Assembly: GCA_964529265.1 (NCBI GenBank)
Contig: CAZGVW010000090.1
Location: forward strand, 1 to 12,353
Source of the DNA: CAZGVW01 sp964529265
GTDB taxonomy: Bacteria > Planctomycetota > Phycisphaerae > Phycisphaerales > UBA1924
Reading direction: 5' to 3'
Length of the DNA: 12,353 nucleotides
The translations under genes were made by a program, and so were the position numbers. The notes beneath the pieces are model-generated. The model made no database searches, was not told where the DNA came from, and was given only the letters and a program-made list of their open reading frames with translations. Within the stretch, counting starts at the first letter, position 1; each line of letters opens with the position of its first letter. Shown one piece after another: positions 1 through 6,580 of the stretch.

Positions 1-95
1 TTGCACGAGCCTCGACGGTCGAGTCAGCGCGAGCGGTCGAAATCGAACTCGCTCAACTCTCTGGCAGAGAATGACTTGGAGCGCCTCAAGTCGAG

Positions 96-169
96 TGGCT
101 GGGAGGCAGGGATTCGAACCCCGATAACGTGGTCCAGAGCCACGTGTCCTACCGTTGAACGACCTCCCA
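96..169 (-). tRNA. tRNA-Gln (anticodon CUG)
   Basis: Read on the minus strand, the gene folds into a full cloverleaf. The acceptor stem TGGGAGG (169-163) pairs with CCTCCCA (106-100). The anticodon stem CGTGG/CCACG encloses the loop CTCTGGA, giving anticodon CUG for glutamine. The T loop is TTCGAAT on a five-pair stem. The discriminator is G, and CCA is encoded at 98-96. A U1-A72 first pair is typical of bacterial tRNA-Gln and fits the anticodon. It delivers Gln at CAG codons, the expected major Gln codon at this GC content. Its 5' side faces a truncated tRNA-modification gene at 287-529. Confidence 0.96.
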
Positions 170-180
170 GTTGAGGCTTG

Positions 181-210
181 TCCCGCCGGAGCGCAAGGCG
201 CGAAGGCGGA
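181..210. repeat. Palindromic intergenic element next to tRNA-Gln
   Basis: Outer arms CCGCC (183-187) and GGCGG (205-209) and inner arms GCGC (191-194) and GCGC (198-201) form a hairpin with an AAG loop. From memory it resembles short dispersed CCGCC...GGCGG elements common between genes in acidobacterial genomes. Only one copy lies in this window, so dispersal is not shown here. It sits in the 117-bp gap between the tRNA 5' end and the TrmO-like remnant, close to where that gene was truncated. Confidence 0.4.
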
Positions 211-286
211 CAGATCGGCAGGCGCGAAACCCCTCAAAGTTAACAGTACGCACCGAGGCCGATCAAACCCGCGCAGCACGTCCGCC

Positions 287-529
287 GTCGGGGACCGGCT
301 CATCGTGATCACCTGGCTGCACCGCGCGCGCCGCGACGTGTTTCGCGTCCGCCCGCGGTCCGATCCGCGGAACCCGATCACCGGCGTGTTTCCCACGCGA
401 TCGCCCGACCGGCCGAACCCGCCGGGGCTGCATCCCGTGGCCGTGCGGGCGATCGAAGGCACGCGGCTGCGCATCGGCCCCATCGAGGCGATCGACGGCA
501 CGCCCGTGGTGGACATCGAGCCGCTGCCG
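287..529 (+). pseudogene. TrmO-like (TsaA/YaeB, UPF0066) tRNA methyltransferase remnant
   Basis: About 81 codons in one frame match the C-terminal two thirds of TrmO, the SAM-dependent enzyme that methylates t6A37 in tRNA. The clearest motifs are ITWLHRARRD, then GVFPTRSPDRPNPPGLHPV (family form GVFATRSPxRPNPIGL), then DGTPVVDIEP (family form DGTPVLDIKP). The family's N-terminal 45-50 residues, normally opening with an IG.VRSP-type segment, are absent: upstream the frame runs through a palindromic element into the tRNA gene with no plausible start. Downstream the frame has no stop until 956-958, deep inside the DUF5995 gene. A one-base shift would reach TAA at 583-585, suggesting a 3' frameshift too. 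I read it as a decayed, 5'-truncated gene. A sequencing error could explain the missing stop but not the missing N-terminus. Confidence 0.7.
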
Positions 530-580
530 AGACGCGAGCCGGTTCGACCGCGCCGGCGGCCGTTCGAGGCCCGGGCGCGG

Positions 581-586
581 CATAAT
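581..586 (+). promoter_or_regulatory. -10 box for leaderless DUF5995 gene
   Basis: CATAAT matches TATAAT at five of six positions. A transcript starting about 7 nt after it would begin at or next to the GTG at 594. No Shine-Dalgarno precedes that start, which fits leaderless initiation. No clear -35 hexamer is visible at 15-19 bp spacing. Confidence 0.4.
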
Positions 587-593
587 CCGAGTC

Positions 594-1313
594 GTGATGC
601 TGACCGCGATCCTTGCCGGTGCACCGGCGCGCTCGATCGAAGACGTCGTCGCCATCATGGCGGCGATCGATCAACACCTGCCAGACACCGATGGCGTGAA
701 GTGGTTCAATCGCCTCTACCTGCGCGTCACCGAACACGTCCGCAAGGCGGTCGTCGTGGACGCGTTCAGCGACCCCGAGTTCATGGCCGCGCTCGACGTC
801 GATTTCGCGAACCTGTATTTCGAGGCGCTCATACGCGGCGAGCCGCGCGTCGAGCACGCGCCGGCCGCGTGGCGGCCGCTGCTGGAGTGCCGGCACCGGC
901 CGGGCATCGCGCGGTTGCAGTTCGCGCTCGCCGGTATGAATGCGCACATCAATCGTGATCTTCCCGCCGGGATCGTGCAGGTGTTCGACCGCCGCGGCGG
1001 CGATCCGGTGAGCGGAGACGCACGGCGTCACGACTTCGACAACCTGAACGACCTGCTCGAGCGGGTGCAGGCGGAGGTCAAACACGAGTTCTCCACCGGC
1101 GTGATTCGCGTCGTGGACGAGCTCGCCGGCCGGGTAGACGACGTGGCCGCCATGTGGCAGGTGCGGAAGGCGCGGGCCGCGGCATGGACCAACGCCGAAG
1201 TGCTGTGGACGCTGCAGCCGTTTCCGCGCGTGCGATCGGCGTTCTTCGACAAGCTCGACAGCCTCACAGGGCTGGCGAGTCGAGGGCTGCTGCTGTCCGA
1301 CGATCGTCCTTGA
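594..1313 (+). CDS. DUF5995 family protein
   Basis: The 239-aa product matches the DUF5995 family, known mainly from actinobacteria and acidobacteria and without an assigned function. Visible family signatures are GVKWFNRLYLRVTE (residues 34-47), DVDFANLYFEAL (68-79) and FALAGMNAHINRDLP (110-124). The rest is largely helical, with a conserved-looking AWTNAEVLW near residue 200. There is no signal peptide or membrane segment, so it should be cytoplasmic. The length is normal for the family. The GTG at 594 is immediately followed by ATG at 597; either could be the start. The -10-like CATAAT 7 nt upstream and the absence of a ribosome site favour a leaderless start at 594. The His/Asn/Arg/Asp cluster in the FALAGMNAHINRD motif could be a catalytic or metal site, but that is inference. 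Confidence 0.85.
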   Translation: MMLTAILAGAPARSIEDVVAIMAAIDQHLPDTDGVKWFNRLYLRVTEHVRKAVVVDAFSDPEFMAALDVDFANLYFEALIRGEPRVEHAPAAWRPLLECRHRPGIARLQFALAGMNAHINRDLPAGIVQVFDRRGGDPVSGDARRHDFDNLNDLLERVQAEVKHEFSTGVIRVVDELAGRVDDVAAMWQVRKARAAAWTNAEVLWTLQPFPRVRSAFFDKLDSLTGLASRGLLLSDDRP

Positions 1314-1338
1314 ATTGCCACGCGGCCGGGTCTACCCT
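1310..1338 (+). promoter_or_regulatory. Possible sigma70-type promoter for the 1363-5950 gene cluster
   Basis: TTGAAT (1310-1315), a 17-bp spacer and TACCCT (1333-1338) have sigma70 geometry but only four of six and three of six consensus matches. The -35 overlaps the DUF5995 stop codon. It lies 24 bp before the ATG at 1363, leaving room for the GGAG ribosome site at 1352-1355. This is weak evidence. Confidence 0.25.
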
Positions 1339-1362
1339 GTGCGGGCCCCCCGGAGTGCTGGT

Positions 1363-2232
1363 ATGGCCAACCCAGGCAAGCTCAAGCTGCACCTCACGAA
1401 CGTCGACGGCAAACCGCTGCGCGAAGACGTCAACCTCGAGCTGCGGCATCTCACCCGCGGCACCGATCAGCGCGTCCGGATCAAAGCCGGCAAGCAGACG
1501 ACCGTGACGAACCTGCACGCGCAGCCCGACGGCGTGTACCGCGTGCTGATCGATCCGCCGTCGTATCTGCCGGTCAGCCAGTTCGTCTCGATCAAGCCGA
1601 GCGGGGTGACCGAGCTCGCGCTCACCTTCCCGGTCGATCCGAGCAAGGTGAAGAAGCTGGATCCCCCCGACTACGACGACCTGGCCGAAGACGCCCGGCG
1701 CGTGCTCGAGTCGAGCGACGGCGTGCTGCTCTTCGAGGGCAAGTTCGGCGAGGCGCTGTACGACGCGATCGACGACATCCGCCTCGGCGGGCTGCTGAAC
1801 ATCGTCGCGAAGACGGGCGCCACCGCCTTCGCGTCCGGCCGCAGCGTGCTCTCGTACATCACGCGCCTCACCGAGCTCCGGGGCGACCGCTTCTTCGCCG
1901 TCGTGCCGAAGGAGCTGCGCGAGGAGACGAAGAACGCCGTCCACAGCGGCCTCTTCCAGGAAGTGGACGGATCGCTGCACCACCCGCCGAAGGACTTCAC
2001 TCGCGCCGGCAGCTACAAGACGCTCGACCACTACGGCAACCTGCAGCTCACCTTCTTCGCGAAAGACGACGAGTGGCGCGCCGACATCGACATCGACGAC
2101 GCGGCGGGACTCGAGCATGTGTTCCAGGTGCTGCGGAACCACCTCACGAACAGCGCGACGCATCCGTTCGCGATCCGCGAGCTGCTCGTGCACCACCAGA
2201 AGCTCGATCCCGGCTACGAGCTAATCGTCTGA
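1363..2232 (+). CDS. Orphan protein with beta-rich N-terminal domain
   Basis: I do not recognise a family for this 289-aa protein. Residues 1-92 look like a beta-sandwich of the carboxypeptidase-regulatory/CnaB type: KLKLHLTNVDGKPLREDVNLEL, then VRIKAGKQTTVTNL, then a VYRVLIDPPSYLP strand-turn segment. Residues 100-195 are mainly helical, and 195-289 hold mixed alpha/beta sequence with aromatic SYKTLDHYGNLQLTFFA and a His-rich end (ATHPFAIRELLVHHQ). There is no signal peptide, membrane helix or cysteine. The ATG at 1363 is chosen because GGAG (1352-1355) sits 7 bp before it; the open frame extends 16 codons further to TTG 1315, without a ribosome site. It is the first of three adjacent genes, 24 bp ahead of a peptidoglycan-binding hydrolase, so an accessory role around the cell wall is possible. 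Confidence 0.8.
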   Translation: MANPGKLKLHLTNVDGKPLREDVNLELRHLTRGTDQRVRIKAGKQTTVTNLHAQPDGVYRVLIDPPSYLPVSQFVSIKPSGVTELALTFPVDPSKVKKLDPPDYDDLAEDARRVLESSDGVLLFEGKFGEALYDAIDDIRLGGLLNIVAKTGATAFASGRSVLSYITRLTELRGDRFFAVVPKELREETKNAVHSGLFQEVDGSLHHPPKDFTRAGSYKTLDHYGNLQLTFFAKDDEWRADIDIDDAAGLEHVFQVLRNHLTNSATHPFAIRELLVHHQKLDPGYELIV

Positions 2233-2256
2233 TCGCGCGAGCCCACGAGGGCCTTC

Positions 2257-3039
2257 ATGCCTGCACCCGCATTTCCCGGCGTCGCGCTGCACAAGCTGCG
2301 TGCGCCGTCCGACGTCATCCGCTCGGTTCAGCGGCGCTTGACCGGGCGCGGCTGTGGACCGCTGATCGAGACCGCACGGCTCGACGCGGCCACGCGCGCG
2401 GCGGTCAAGCGGTTCCAGGCGCGTTTTCCGGACGCCTCCGGTCAGCCGCTCGTCGTGGACGGCCTCGTCGGTCCGATCACGTGGGCCGCGCTGTTCGGCG
2501 ACGCGTCCGCGCCCGTGGTGACCGCGGCCGCGTCGCTGGCGACCGACGCGCTCGAGTTCGCGCTGGCGGAGATCGGGACGATGGAGCAGCCGCCCGGATC
2601 GAATCGCGGGCCGCGCGTGGACGAGTACATCCGCGCCGTCGGATTGAATCCGTCCGGCGGATTCGCGTGGTGCGCCGCGTTCGTCTACTGGTGCTTCGCC
2701 CAGGCGGCAACGCAGGCGGGCACACGCAATCCGGTGATCAAGACCGCCGGCGTGCTAGCCCACTGGCGCAACGCGGGACGCGCGGAGATCCCGCGCGTCA
2801 TGCGCGCGCAGGCCGTCAGCGATCCCTCGTTGATCCAGCCGGGGTTCGTCTTCATCATGGATTTCGGCGGCGGCGTCGGCCACACCGGGTTCGTCGTCGA
2901 GACGGCGGGCGGGCGAGTGATCACGGTCGAGGGCAACACCAACGACGGCGGATCGCGCGAAGGGGTCGGCGTGTTCAGGCGCGACGGCCGGAAGATCGCG
3001 AGCATGGCGCCGGGCTTCATCGATTACTCGGGTTTTTAA
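2257..3039 (+). CDS. Peptidoglycan-binding and CHAP-type cysteine hydrolase
   Basis: The 260-aa protein has two recognisable parts. Residues 15-80 form a PG_binding_1-like three-helix domain: SVQRRLTG, AATRAAVKRFQ, then the hallmark VVDGLVGPITWAAL. Residues 95-250 form a CHAP/NlpC-like papain-fold domain. The likely nucleophile is Cys139 in FAWCAAFVYWCF, the general base is His209 in GVGHTGFVVE, and the third polar residue is Asn227 in EGNTND. Such enzymes cleave peptide or amide bonds in peptidoglycan stems. No classical signal peptide is visible, so export would need another route such as lysis, a contractile injection device or a non-classical path. The ATG at 2257 follows GAGG (2247-2250) by 6 bp. 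The gene lies 24 bp after one orphan gene and 10 bp before another, a likely operon. An endolysin-like origin is an alternative. Confidence 0.88.
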   Translation: MPAPAFPGVALHKLRAPSDVIRSVQRRLTGRGCGPLIETARLDAATRAAVKRFQARFPDASGQPLVVDGLVGPITWAALFGDASAPVVTAAASLATDALEFALAEIGTMEQPPGSNRGPRVDEYIRAVGLNPSGGFAWCAAFVYWCFAQAATQAGTRNPVIKTAGVLAHWRNAGRAEIPRVMRAQAVSDPSLIQPGFVFIMDFGGGVGHTGFVVETAGGRVITVEGNTNDGGSREGVGVFRRDGRKIASMAPGFIDYSGF

Positions 3040-3049
3040 CCGGGGGACT

Positions 3050-5950
3050 ATGCTGAAACTGCCAGTCAGCACGAAGACGTTCAAGCGCGGATTCCTCGGC
3101 GGCAAGGGCGATCTGGCGATCACGTTGTCGCCGGCGGCCGGCACGGCGTTTCTGCCCGAGCAGCGCTTTCCTGACAAGGCGCGCGAACTGGTGGTGGCGA
3201 AAGTGGGCGCCGCGAGTCCGGAGCTGTCGTTCGGCGCCCGGGAGTCGATCGCGTGCAAGACGTCGTTCTCCGGCGGCGGGGAGGTCGCGCTGGTGCTGAG
3301 CCAGCCCGGCGATCCGATCCCGATTCGCATCGGCGATGGCGCGGCCGCACAGGTGCCACCGGACCGCATTGGCGCGCTGGTGATGCTGAAGGCACACGCG
3401 AAAGCGGCCGCCGCCGGGACCGTCGCCGGCCCGGCGGGACTGTCGTTCGGCCTGAGCGCCAAAGCCGGCGGCGGCGTGGAGTTCTCGCGCTTCCGGCTGT
3501 ACGACCGCAACGATCCGGCGGGATCGATCCTGCTCGACGTGCTGTCGGACGTGCGCTTGCCTCACACGCGCGGCACGCCGGAGTCCGCGCCGGACGCCGG
3601 CGAGATCGTGCAGTTCGGGTACAGCGGCTTTCTCGAGGTGGGCGCGGCGCTCAACTGGGGCTACTCGCTGGCCGGCACCGAGGGGATCAGGGTGCGCGAC
3701 ATCGAGGCGTCGATCGAGTACGCGCTGAAGGCCAAGGCCGCGCTGTCGATGAACTACCGCCTCGCGGGCGATTTCGCGATCACGCTGCAGCCGGGCCGCG
3801 AGCCAGGCTTCGTGCGGATTGCCGTGCACAAGCGGCGCGACGCGCGGTTCCAGTTCGCCGCCGGCTTCGACCTCGACGGCAAGTACAGGGTGAACGGACT
3901 GCCGGAGACGTCGGACGAATTCCTCGCGGCGTTTCTCGGCACGGACGTCAAATCGGCGCTGCAGGTGTTTCAGAAGGCGGTGACGCTCAGCGATCTCGAC
4001 ACGCTGGAGCAGACGGTCGGCAAGCTGCTCAGCGGCACGGTGCAGGATCTCGCGCACAAGTGGATCGACACCGCGCTCGACCGCACGAACGTCGGGCGGT
4101 TCCTGGGCGAGCTCGAGAAGGCGATCGGCGCCTACAACTCGATCGACGACCGCATCGCCGGCGTCGTGATGGATCTGTACGAGGAAACGCTGGGGCCGCA
4201 CAAGGAGAAGCTCGAGCTCGCGCTGAAGGTCATCAAGCGCCTGAACAGCAAGGCCGATCTGGCGAAGCTGCAGGACTCCAAGGCCTGGGAGCTGATTCAG
4301 CGGCTCACCGGCGGCGACGTGTTCAAGGTTGCGTTCGGCGAGTCGCGCGAAGGATTCGCGGAGCTCCACGCGACGGCGACGAAGGTGCTCGACGTGGCGG
4401 CGTCGCCCGACTTCGCGCGGCTGCGCGAGCTGATCGACGGCGTGAAGGGCCAGCTCAAGCTCGACGTGCTGTTCGGGCGGCTGGAGAAGATCGCGACGCC
4501 GGCGAAGCTCAAGGCGCTGAGCGACACGACGCTGCAGGGCCTGGTCGAGCGGGTGGTCGGGCGCACGTTCGAGGAGATTCGCGAGAGCGACACCGCGGCG
4601 GTCCTGCGCGAGGTCCACGACACGCTGAAGAAGCTCGACGCGTTCAAGAACAAGTTCCACGAGCACATCAAGAAGGCGCTCGAGCAGTCGGTGTCGCTGC
4701 GGATCAACTTCCTGTACACGCGCGCGACCGCCGATCAGGCGCTGCTCGATGTCGAGATCGACATCACGGAGCCGGCGGGGCGGCAACTCTTCCAGGACGC
4801 CGCGGCGGGCCGGATGCGCGACGTGTTCCTGCAGGCGAAGGGCAGCAGCCTCGTCCGCGTCAACGAAGCGCTGCTGAGCCATGAGGTCACCCGCGCGTCG
4901 CAGCTGCAGATCAACGTCCTCGGCTGGACGCACAAGCGCCTGGTCGAAGTGGTCAGCCGCACGCAGCACAGCCTGCAGTCGCAGGCCGGCGGGCTCGTGC
5001 AGGTGTTCGCGACGGAGGCCGCGATCAAGGAACAAGTCGAGTCGGGCGGGAAGCACAAGGAGAAGATGCAGTCGAACTTCCTGCTGCGCATGGCCGGCGA
5101 GAGCTTCGGCGCGACGTCACCAGACGCCACGCGGAAGTTCATCGTCCGCACGCTGGAACGGATGAGCGTGAACTACGACGTCCTCCACTCGGACGATCTG
5201 ACCGACGCGCGCGAGCTCGCCGAGTATCTCGCGCTCGGGGAGCATCTGAAGCTCGTGCCGGCCGGCATGCTGGCTGAGCTCCAGCAGCAGTTCCCCGACG
5301 GCTTCGGCACGGTCACCGCCCGCTACGTCGTCCGCTACGACCACAAGGCGATTCACGACGCCTTCACGGCGCTGCCGACCGACGACGTGATCGCGCTGGC
5401 GCGGACGACGGCGCGGCGGCTCGTCGCGAGCCAGTTCGTGCAGAGCCGCGAGCGCGCGTTCAAGGCGGCGATCGGGCTCGCGTACGCGAACGACGCCATC
5501 GCCGCGATCTTCTACGACCAGGGGATCACGAAGCTCGAGCGCACGTCGATCACGGTCCGGATCCCTGGAGCGATCACCGGCGGCGCGAGCGTCAACGACA
5601 CGATCGGCGCGGTCGATCGCGACCCGCGCAAGTCGATTCTCGGCACGCTGTTCAACGTGGAGGCCCGGCTGTCGGAGCGGCTCGGCCGGCTCGATCGCAG
5701 AATCGACGAGGCGCGGCTCCGGCAGAAGCCGATCGAGGTCGAGGAGCTGGAGGAGGCGGCTCGCGACGTCGTGTCGGCCGCCGGCGACATGAACGCGTTC
5801 GGCGGCCCGAACACGTTCTTTGCCATCTTCGACGAGCTCATCGCGATTGGCGGCGCGGGCAAGGCGCATCGCGAGTCGGCGCTCGTGCTCGAGATTCAGC
5901 CGCCCGGGGGCGACAAAGTCACCAAGTTCCTCATGCAGGGAAGTGCGTAG
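3050..5950 (+). CDS. Large orphan protein (966 aa), third gene of wall-hydrolase cluster
   Basis: No family is recognisable, but the frame is open for 966 codons with coding-like third positions and lies 10 bp after the CHAP hydrolase. Residues 1-285 are beta-rich with many Gly-rich strand-turn repeats (FLGGKGDLAITLSP, GSILLDVLSDVRLP, FAAGFDLDGKYRVNGL). Residues 286-545 are charged, helical and probably coiled-coil (LDTLEQTVGKLL, EVHDTLKKLDAFKNKFHEHI). Residues 546-840 alternate strands and helices, starting with RINFLYTRATADQALLDVEIDI. The last 125 residues contain a charged helix (RLSERLGRLDRRIDEARL) and a Gly/Phe-rich segment. There is one cysteine (C69), and no signal peptide or membrane helix. 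GGGGG at 3042-3046 is very close to the ATG, so the start could shift slightly. The architecture suggests a large scaffold, tail-like or surface protein; this is inference only. It converges with the DUF5655 gene across a palindromic element. Confidence 0.85.
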   Translation: MLKLPVSTKTFKRGFLGGKGDLAITLSPAAGTAFLPEQRFPDKARELVVAKVGAASPELSFGARESIACKTSFSGGGEVALVLSQPGDPIPIRIGDGAAAQVPPDRIGALVMLKAHAKAAAAGTVAGPAGLSFGLSAKAGGGVEFSRFRLYDRNDPAGSILLDVLSDVRLPHTRGTPESAPDAGEIVQFGYSGFLEVGAALNWGYSLAGTEGIRVRDIEASIEYALKAKAALSMNYRLAGDFAITLQPGREPGFVRIAVHKRRDARFQFAAGFDLDGKYRVNGLPETSDEFLAAFLGTDVKSALQVFQKAVTLSDLDTLEQTVGKLLSGTVQDLAHKWIDTALDRTNVGRFLGELEKAIGAYNSIDDRIAGVVMDLYEETLGPHKEKLELALKVIKRLNSKADLAKLQDSKAWELIQRLTGGDVFKVAFGESREGFAELHATATKVLDVAASPDFARLRELIDGVKGQLKLDVLFGRLEKIATPAKLKALSDTTLQGLVERVVGRTFEEIRESDTAAVLREVHDTLKKLDAFKNKFHEHIKKALEQSVSLRINFLYTRATADQALLDVEIDITEPAGRQLFQDAAAGRMRDVFLQAKGSSLVRVNEALLSHEVTRASQLQINVLGWTHKRLVEVVSRTQHSLQSQAGGLVQVFATEAAIKEQVESGGKHKEKMQSNFLLRMAGESFGATSPDATRKFIVRTLERMSVNYDVLHSDDLTDARELAEYLALGEHLKLVPAGMLAELQQQFPDGFGTVTARYVVRYDHKAIHDAFTALPTDDVIALARTTARRLVASQFVQSRERAFKAAIGLAYANDAIAAIFYDQGITKLERTSITVRIPGAITGGASVNDTIGAVDRDPRKSILGTLFNVEARLSERLGRLDRRIDEARLRQKPIEVEELEEAARDVVSAAGDMNAFGGPNTFFAIFDELIAIGGAGKAHRESALVLEIQPPGGDKVTKFLMQGSA

Positions 5951-6002
5951 GGCGCGTCGGGCGTCGACGCGCCAGGCGGGCCACAGCTCGGCCCGCCCTA
6001 CG
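5946..6002. repeat. 57-bp palindromic element with terminal inverted repeats
   Basis: Terminal inverted repeats CGTAGGGCG (5946-5954) and CGCCCTACG (5994-6002) are perfect over 9 bp. Between them lie two perfect 8-bp hairpins: GGCGCGTC (5951-5958) with GACGCGCC (5966-5973), and GGCGGGCC (5975-5982) with GGCCCGCC (5990-5997). The TAG in each terminal repeat is the stop codon of one flanking convergent gene: plus-strand TAG 5948-5950 and minus-strand TAG 6000-5998. The architecture is REP/BIME-like. From memory, GTAGGGCGGGCC-type palindromes are common in acidobacterial and related genomes; copy number cannot be tested here. Confidence 0.65.
5951..5997. terminator. Possible bidirectional terminator formed by twin hairpins
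   Basis: Two GC-rich 8-bp stems with 7-nt loops lie exactly between the convergent stop codons. Neither strand has a U tract after the stems, so intrinsic termination would be inefficient by the usual rule. They may instead block RNA polymerase or protect 3' ends for both transcripts. Confidence 0.4.
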
Positions 6003-6465
6003 TACGTTTCGTCGTCTTCTTCCTCTTCTTCACCCTGGCTGATGCTCGCGCGCTCAGCTCCGGCGACCGCTCGTAGGCTTCCTGCAGCCAGTCGGTGAGC
6101 GGCGGCTCGACCTCGTCCCGGTGCGTGACGTGGACGAGGTGCGCGATCTTGGTGCGCGAGGACGGCACGGTGCGCTTCACCTTCGGCGACGTGACCGTGC
6201 GGCCGAGGAAGATGCACACCTCGAGGCGCGTCATCCGCGGGCGCACGAAGCAGTAGCACGCCTTGCGCGAGAACATGATCGAGCTGTGCGAGGCGTAGAT
6301 CCGCTGCTCGCCGAACTCGGCGGCCGTCTCGCACAGGCGCTCCCATGCCTCGCGCAGCGGCTCGGGCAGGTCGCGCGTCAGCGCGGCTTCGGTCGTCGTC
6401 CAGCAGTCGTGCGGCTCGCCCGCCTCGACCCACGTCTTGCAGTGAAAGCACTCGTGCCCGGCCAC
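5998..6465 (-). CDS. DUF5655 domain protein with zinc-knuckle-like N-terminus
   Basis: Residues 50-132 of this 155-aa protein follow the DUF5655 pattern, a small domain of unknown function: GEQRIYASHSSIMFSRKACYC, then LEVCIFLGRT, a variable loop, then AHLVHVTHRDEV and DWLQEAYERS. The N-terminus holds Cys6-x2-Cys9 and His19-x-Cys21 (ECFHCKTW...PHDC), the spacing of the CxxC/HxC zinc knuckle often found at the start of DUF5655 proteins. The C-terminal tail is strongly basic (ARVKKRKKTTKRT), suggesting nucleic-acid contact. The GTG at 6465 is chosen because it places the knuckle at the N-terminus. Upstream in-frame starts at 6582 and 6636 would overlap the divergent cytochrome gene. No good ribosome site is seen. 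The gene is divergent from the cytochrome operon with about 115 bp between. Confidence 0.75.
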   Translation of the reverse strand: MAGHECFHCKTWVEAGEPHDCWTTTEAALTRDLPEPLREAWERLCETAAEFGEQRIYASHSSIMFSRKACYCFVRPRMTRLEVCIFLGRTVTSPKVKRTVPSSRTKIAHLVHVTHRDEVEPPLTDWLQEAYERSPELSARASARVKKRKKTTKRT

Positions 6466-6499
6466 ACCGCGGAATTCTCGCCGATCTGGGGATTTTCCG

Positions 6500-6525
6500 C
6501 CGCCGGGCCGGCGTGTACCCGGCGG
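6500..6525. promoter_or_regulatory. Perfect 8-bp dyad in divergent intergenic region
   Basis: CCGCCGGG (6500-6507) and CCCGGCGG (6518-6525) are a perfect inverted repeat with a 10-bp spacer, so half-site centres are 18 bp apart. It lies between the divergent DUF5655 and cytochrome genes and about 45-70 bp upstream of the proposed cytochrome transcription start. It may be an operator or activator site. At this GC content chance occurrence is possible. Confidence 0.35.
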
Positions 6526-6544
6526 ATATCGACGGCACTCGCCC

Positions 6545-6558
6545 GGCGTTGATTTTGC
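6545..6558 (+). promoter_or_regulatory. Possible sigma54-type promoter of the cytochrome operon
   Basis: GGC at 6545-6547 and TTGC at 6555-6558 place GG and GC exactly 10 bp apart, as in the -24/-12 consensus TGGCAC-N5-TTGCW. The predicted start is near 6570, just ahead of GGGAG (6571-6575) and ATG 6581. The -24 half lacks its initial T and the following AC, so the match is partial. Confidence 0.3.
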
Positions 6559-6580
6559 TCCCTTGGGTTCGGGAGTGGTC

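Noticed and set aside
1..95. Short inverted repeats such as CTCGA/TCGAG at 11-23 downstream of the tRNA
   Set aside because: Stems are only about 5 bp with no U tract on the minus strand; too weak to call a tRNA terminator. No coding sequence could be supported here.
155..958. Long plus-strand open frame from the tRNA gene into DUF5995
   Set aside because: Only codons around 287-529 resemble a protein (TrmO remnant). The rest overlaps the tRNA and is an Arg-rich out-of-frame reading of DUF5995.
3253..4884. 543-codon plus-strand frame overlapping the 966-aa gene
   Set aside because: Arg/Ala/Gly-dominated shadow translation with no recognisable domain; it lies wholly within a better frame.
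3017..5056. 679-codon minus-strand open frame
   Set aside because: It mirrors the 966-aa plus-strand gene; its composition is the Arg/Leu/Val-rich shadow typical of antisense frames in GC-rich DNA, with no motif or ribosome site.
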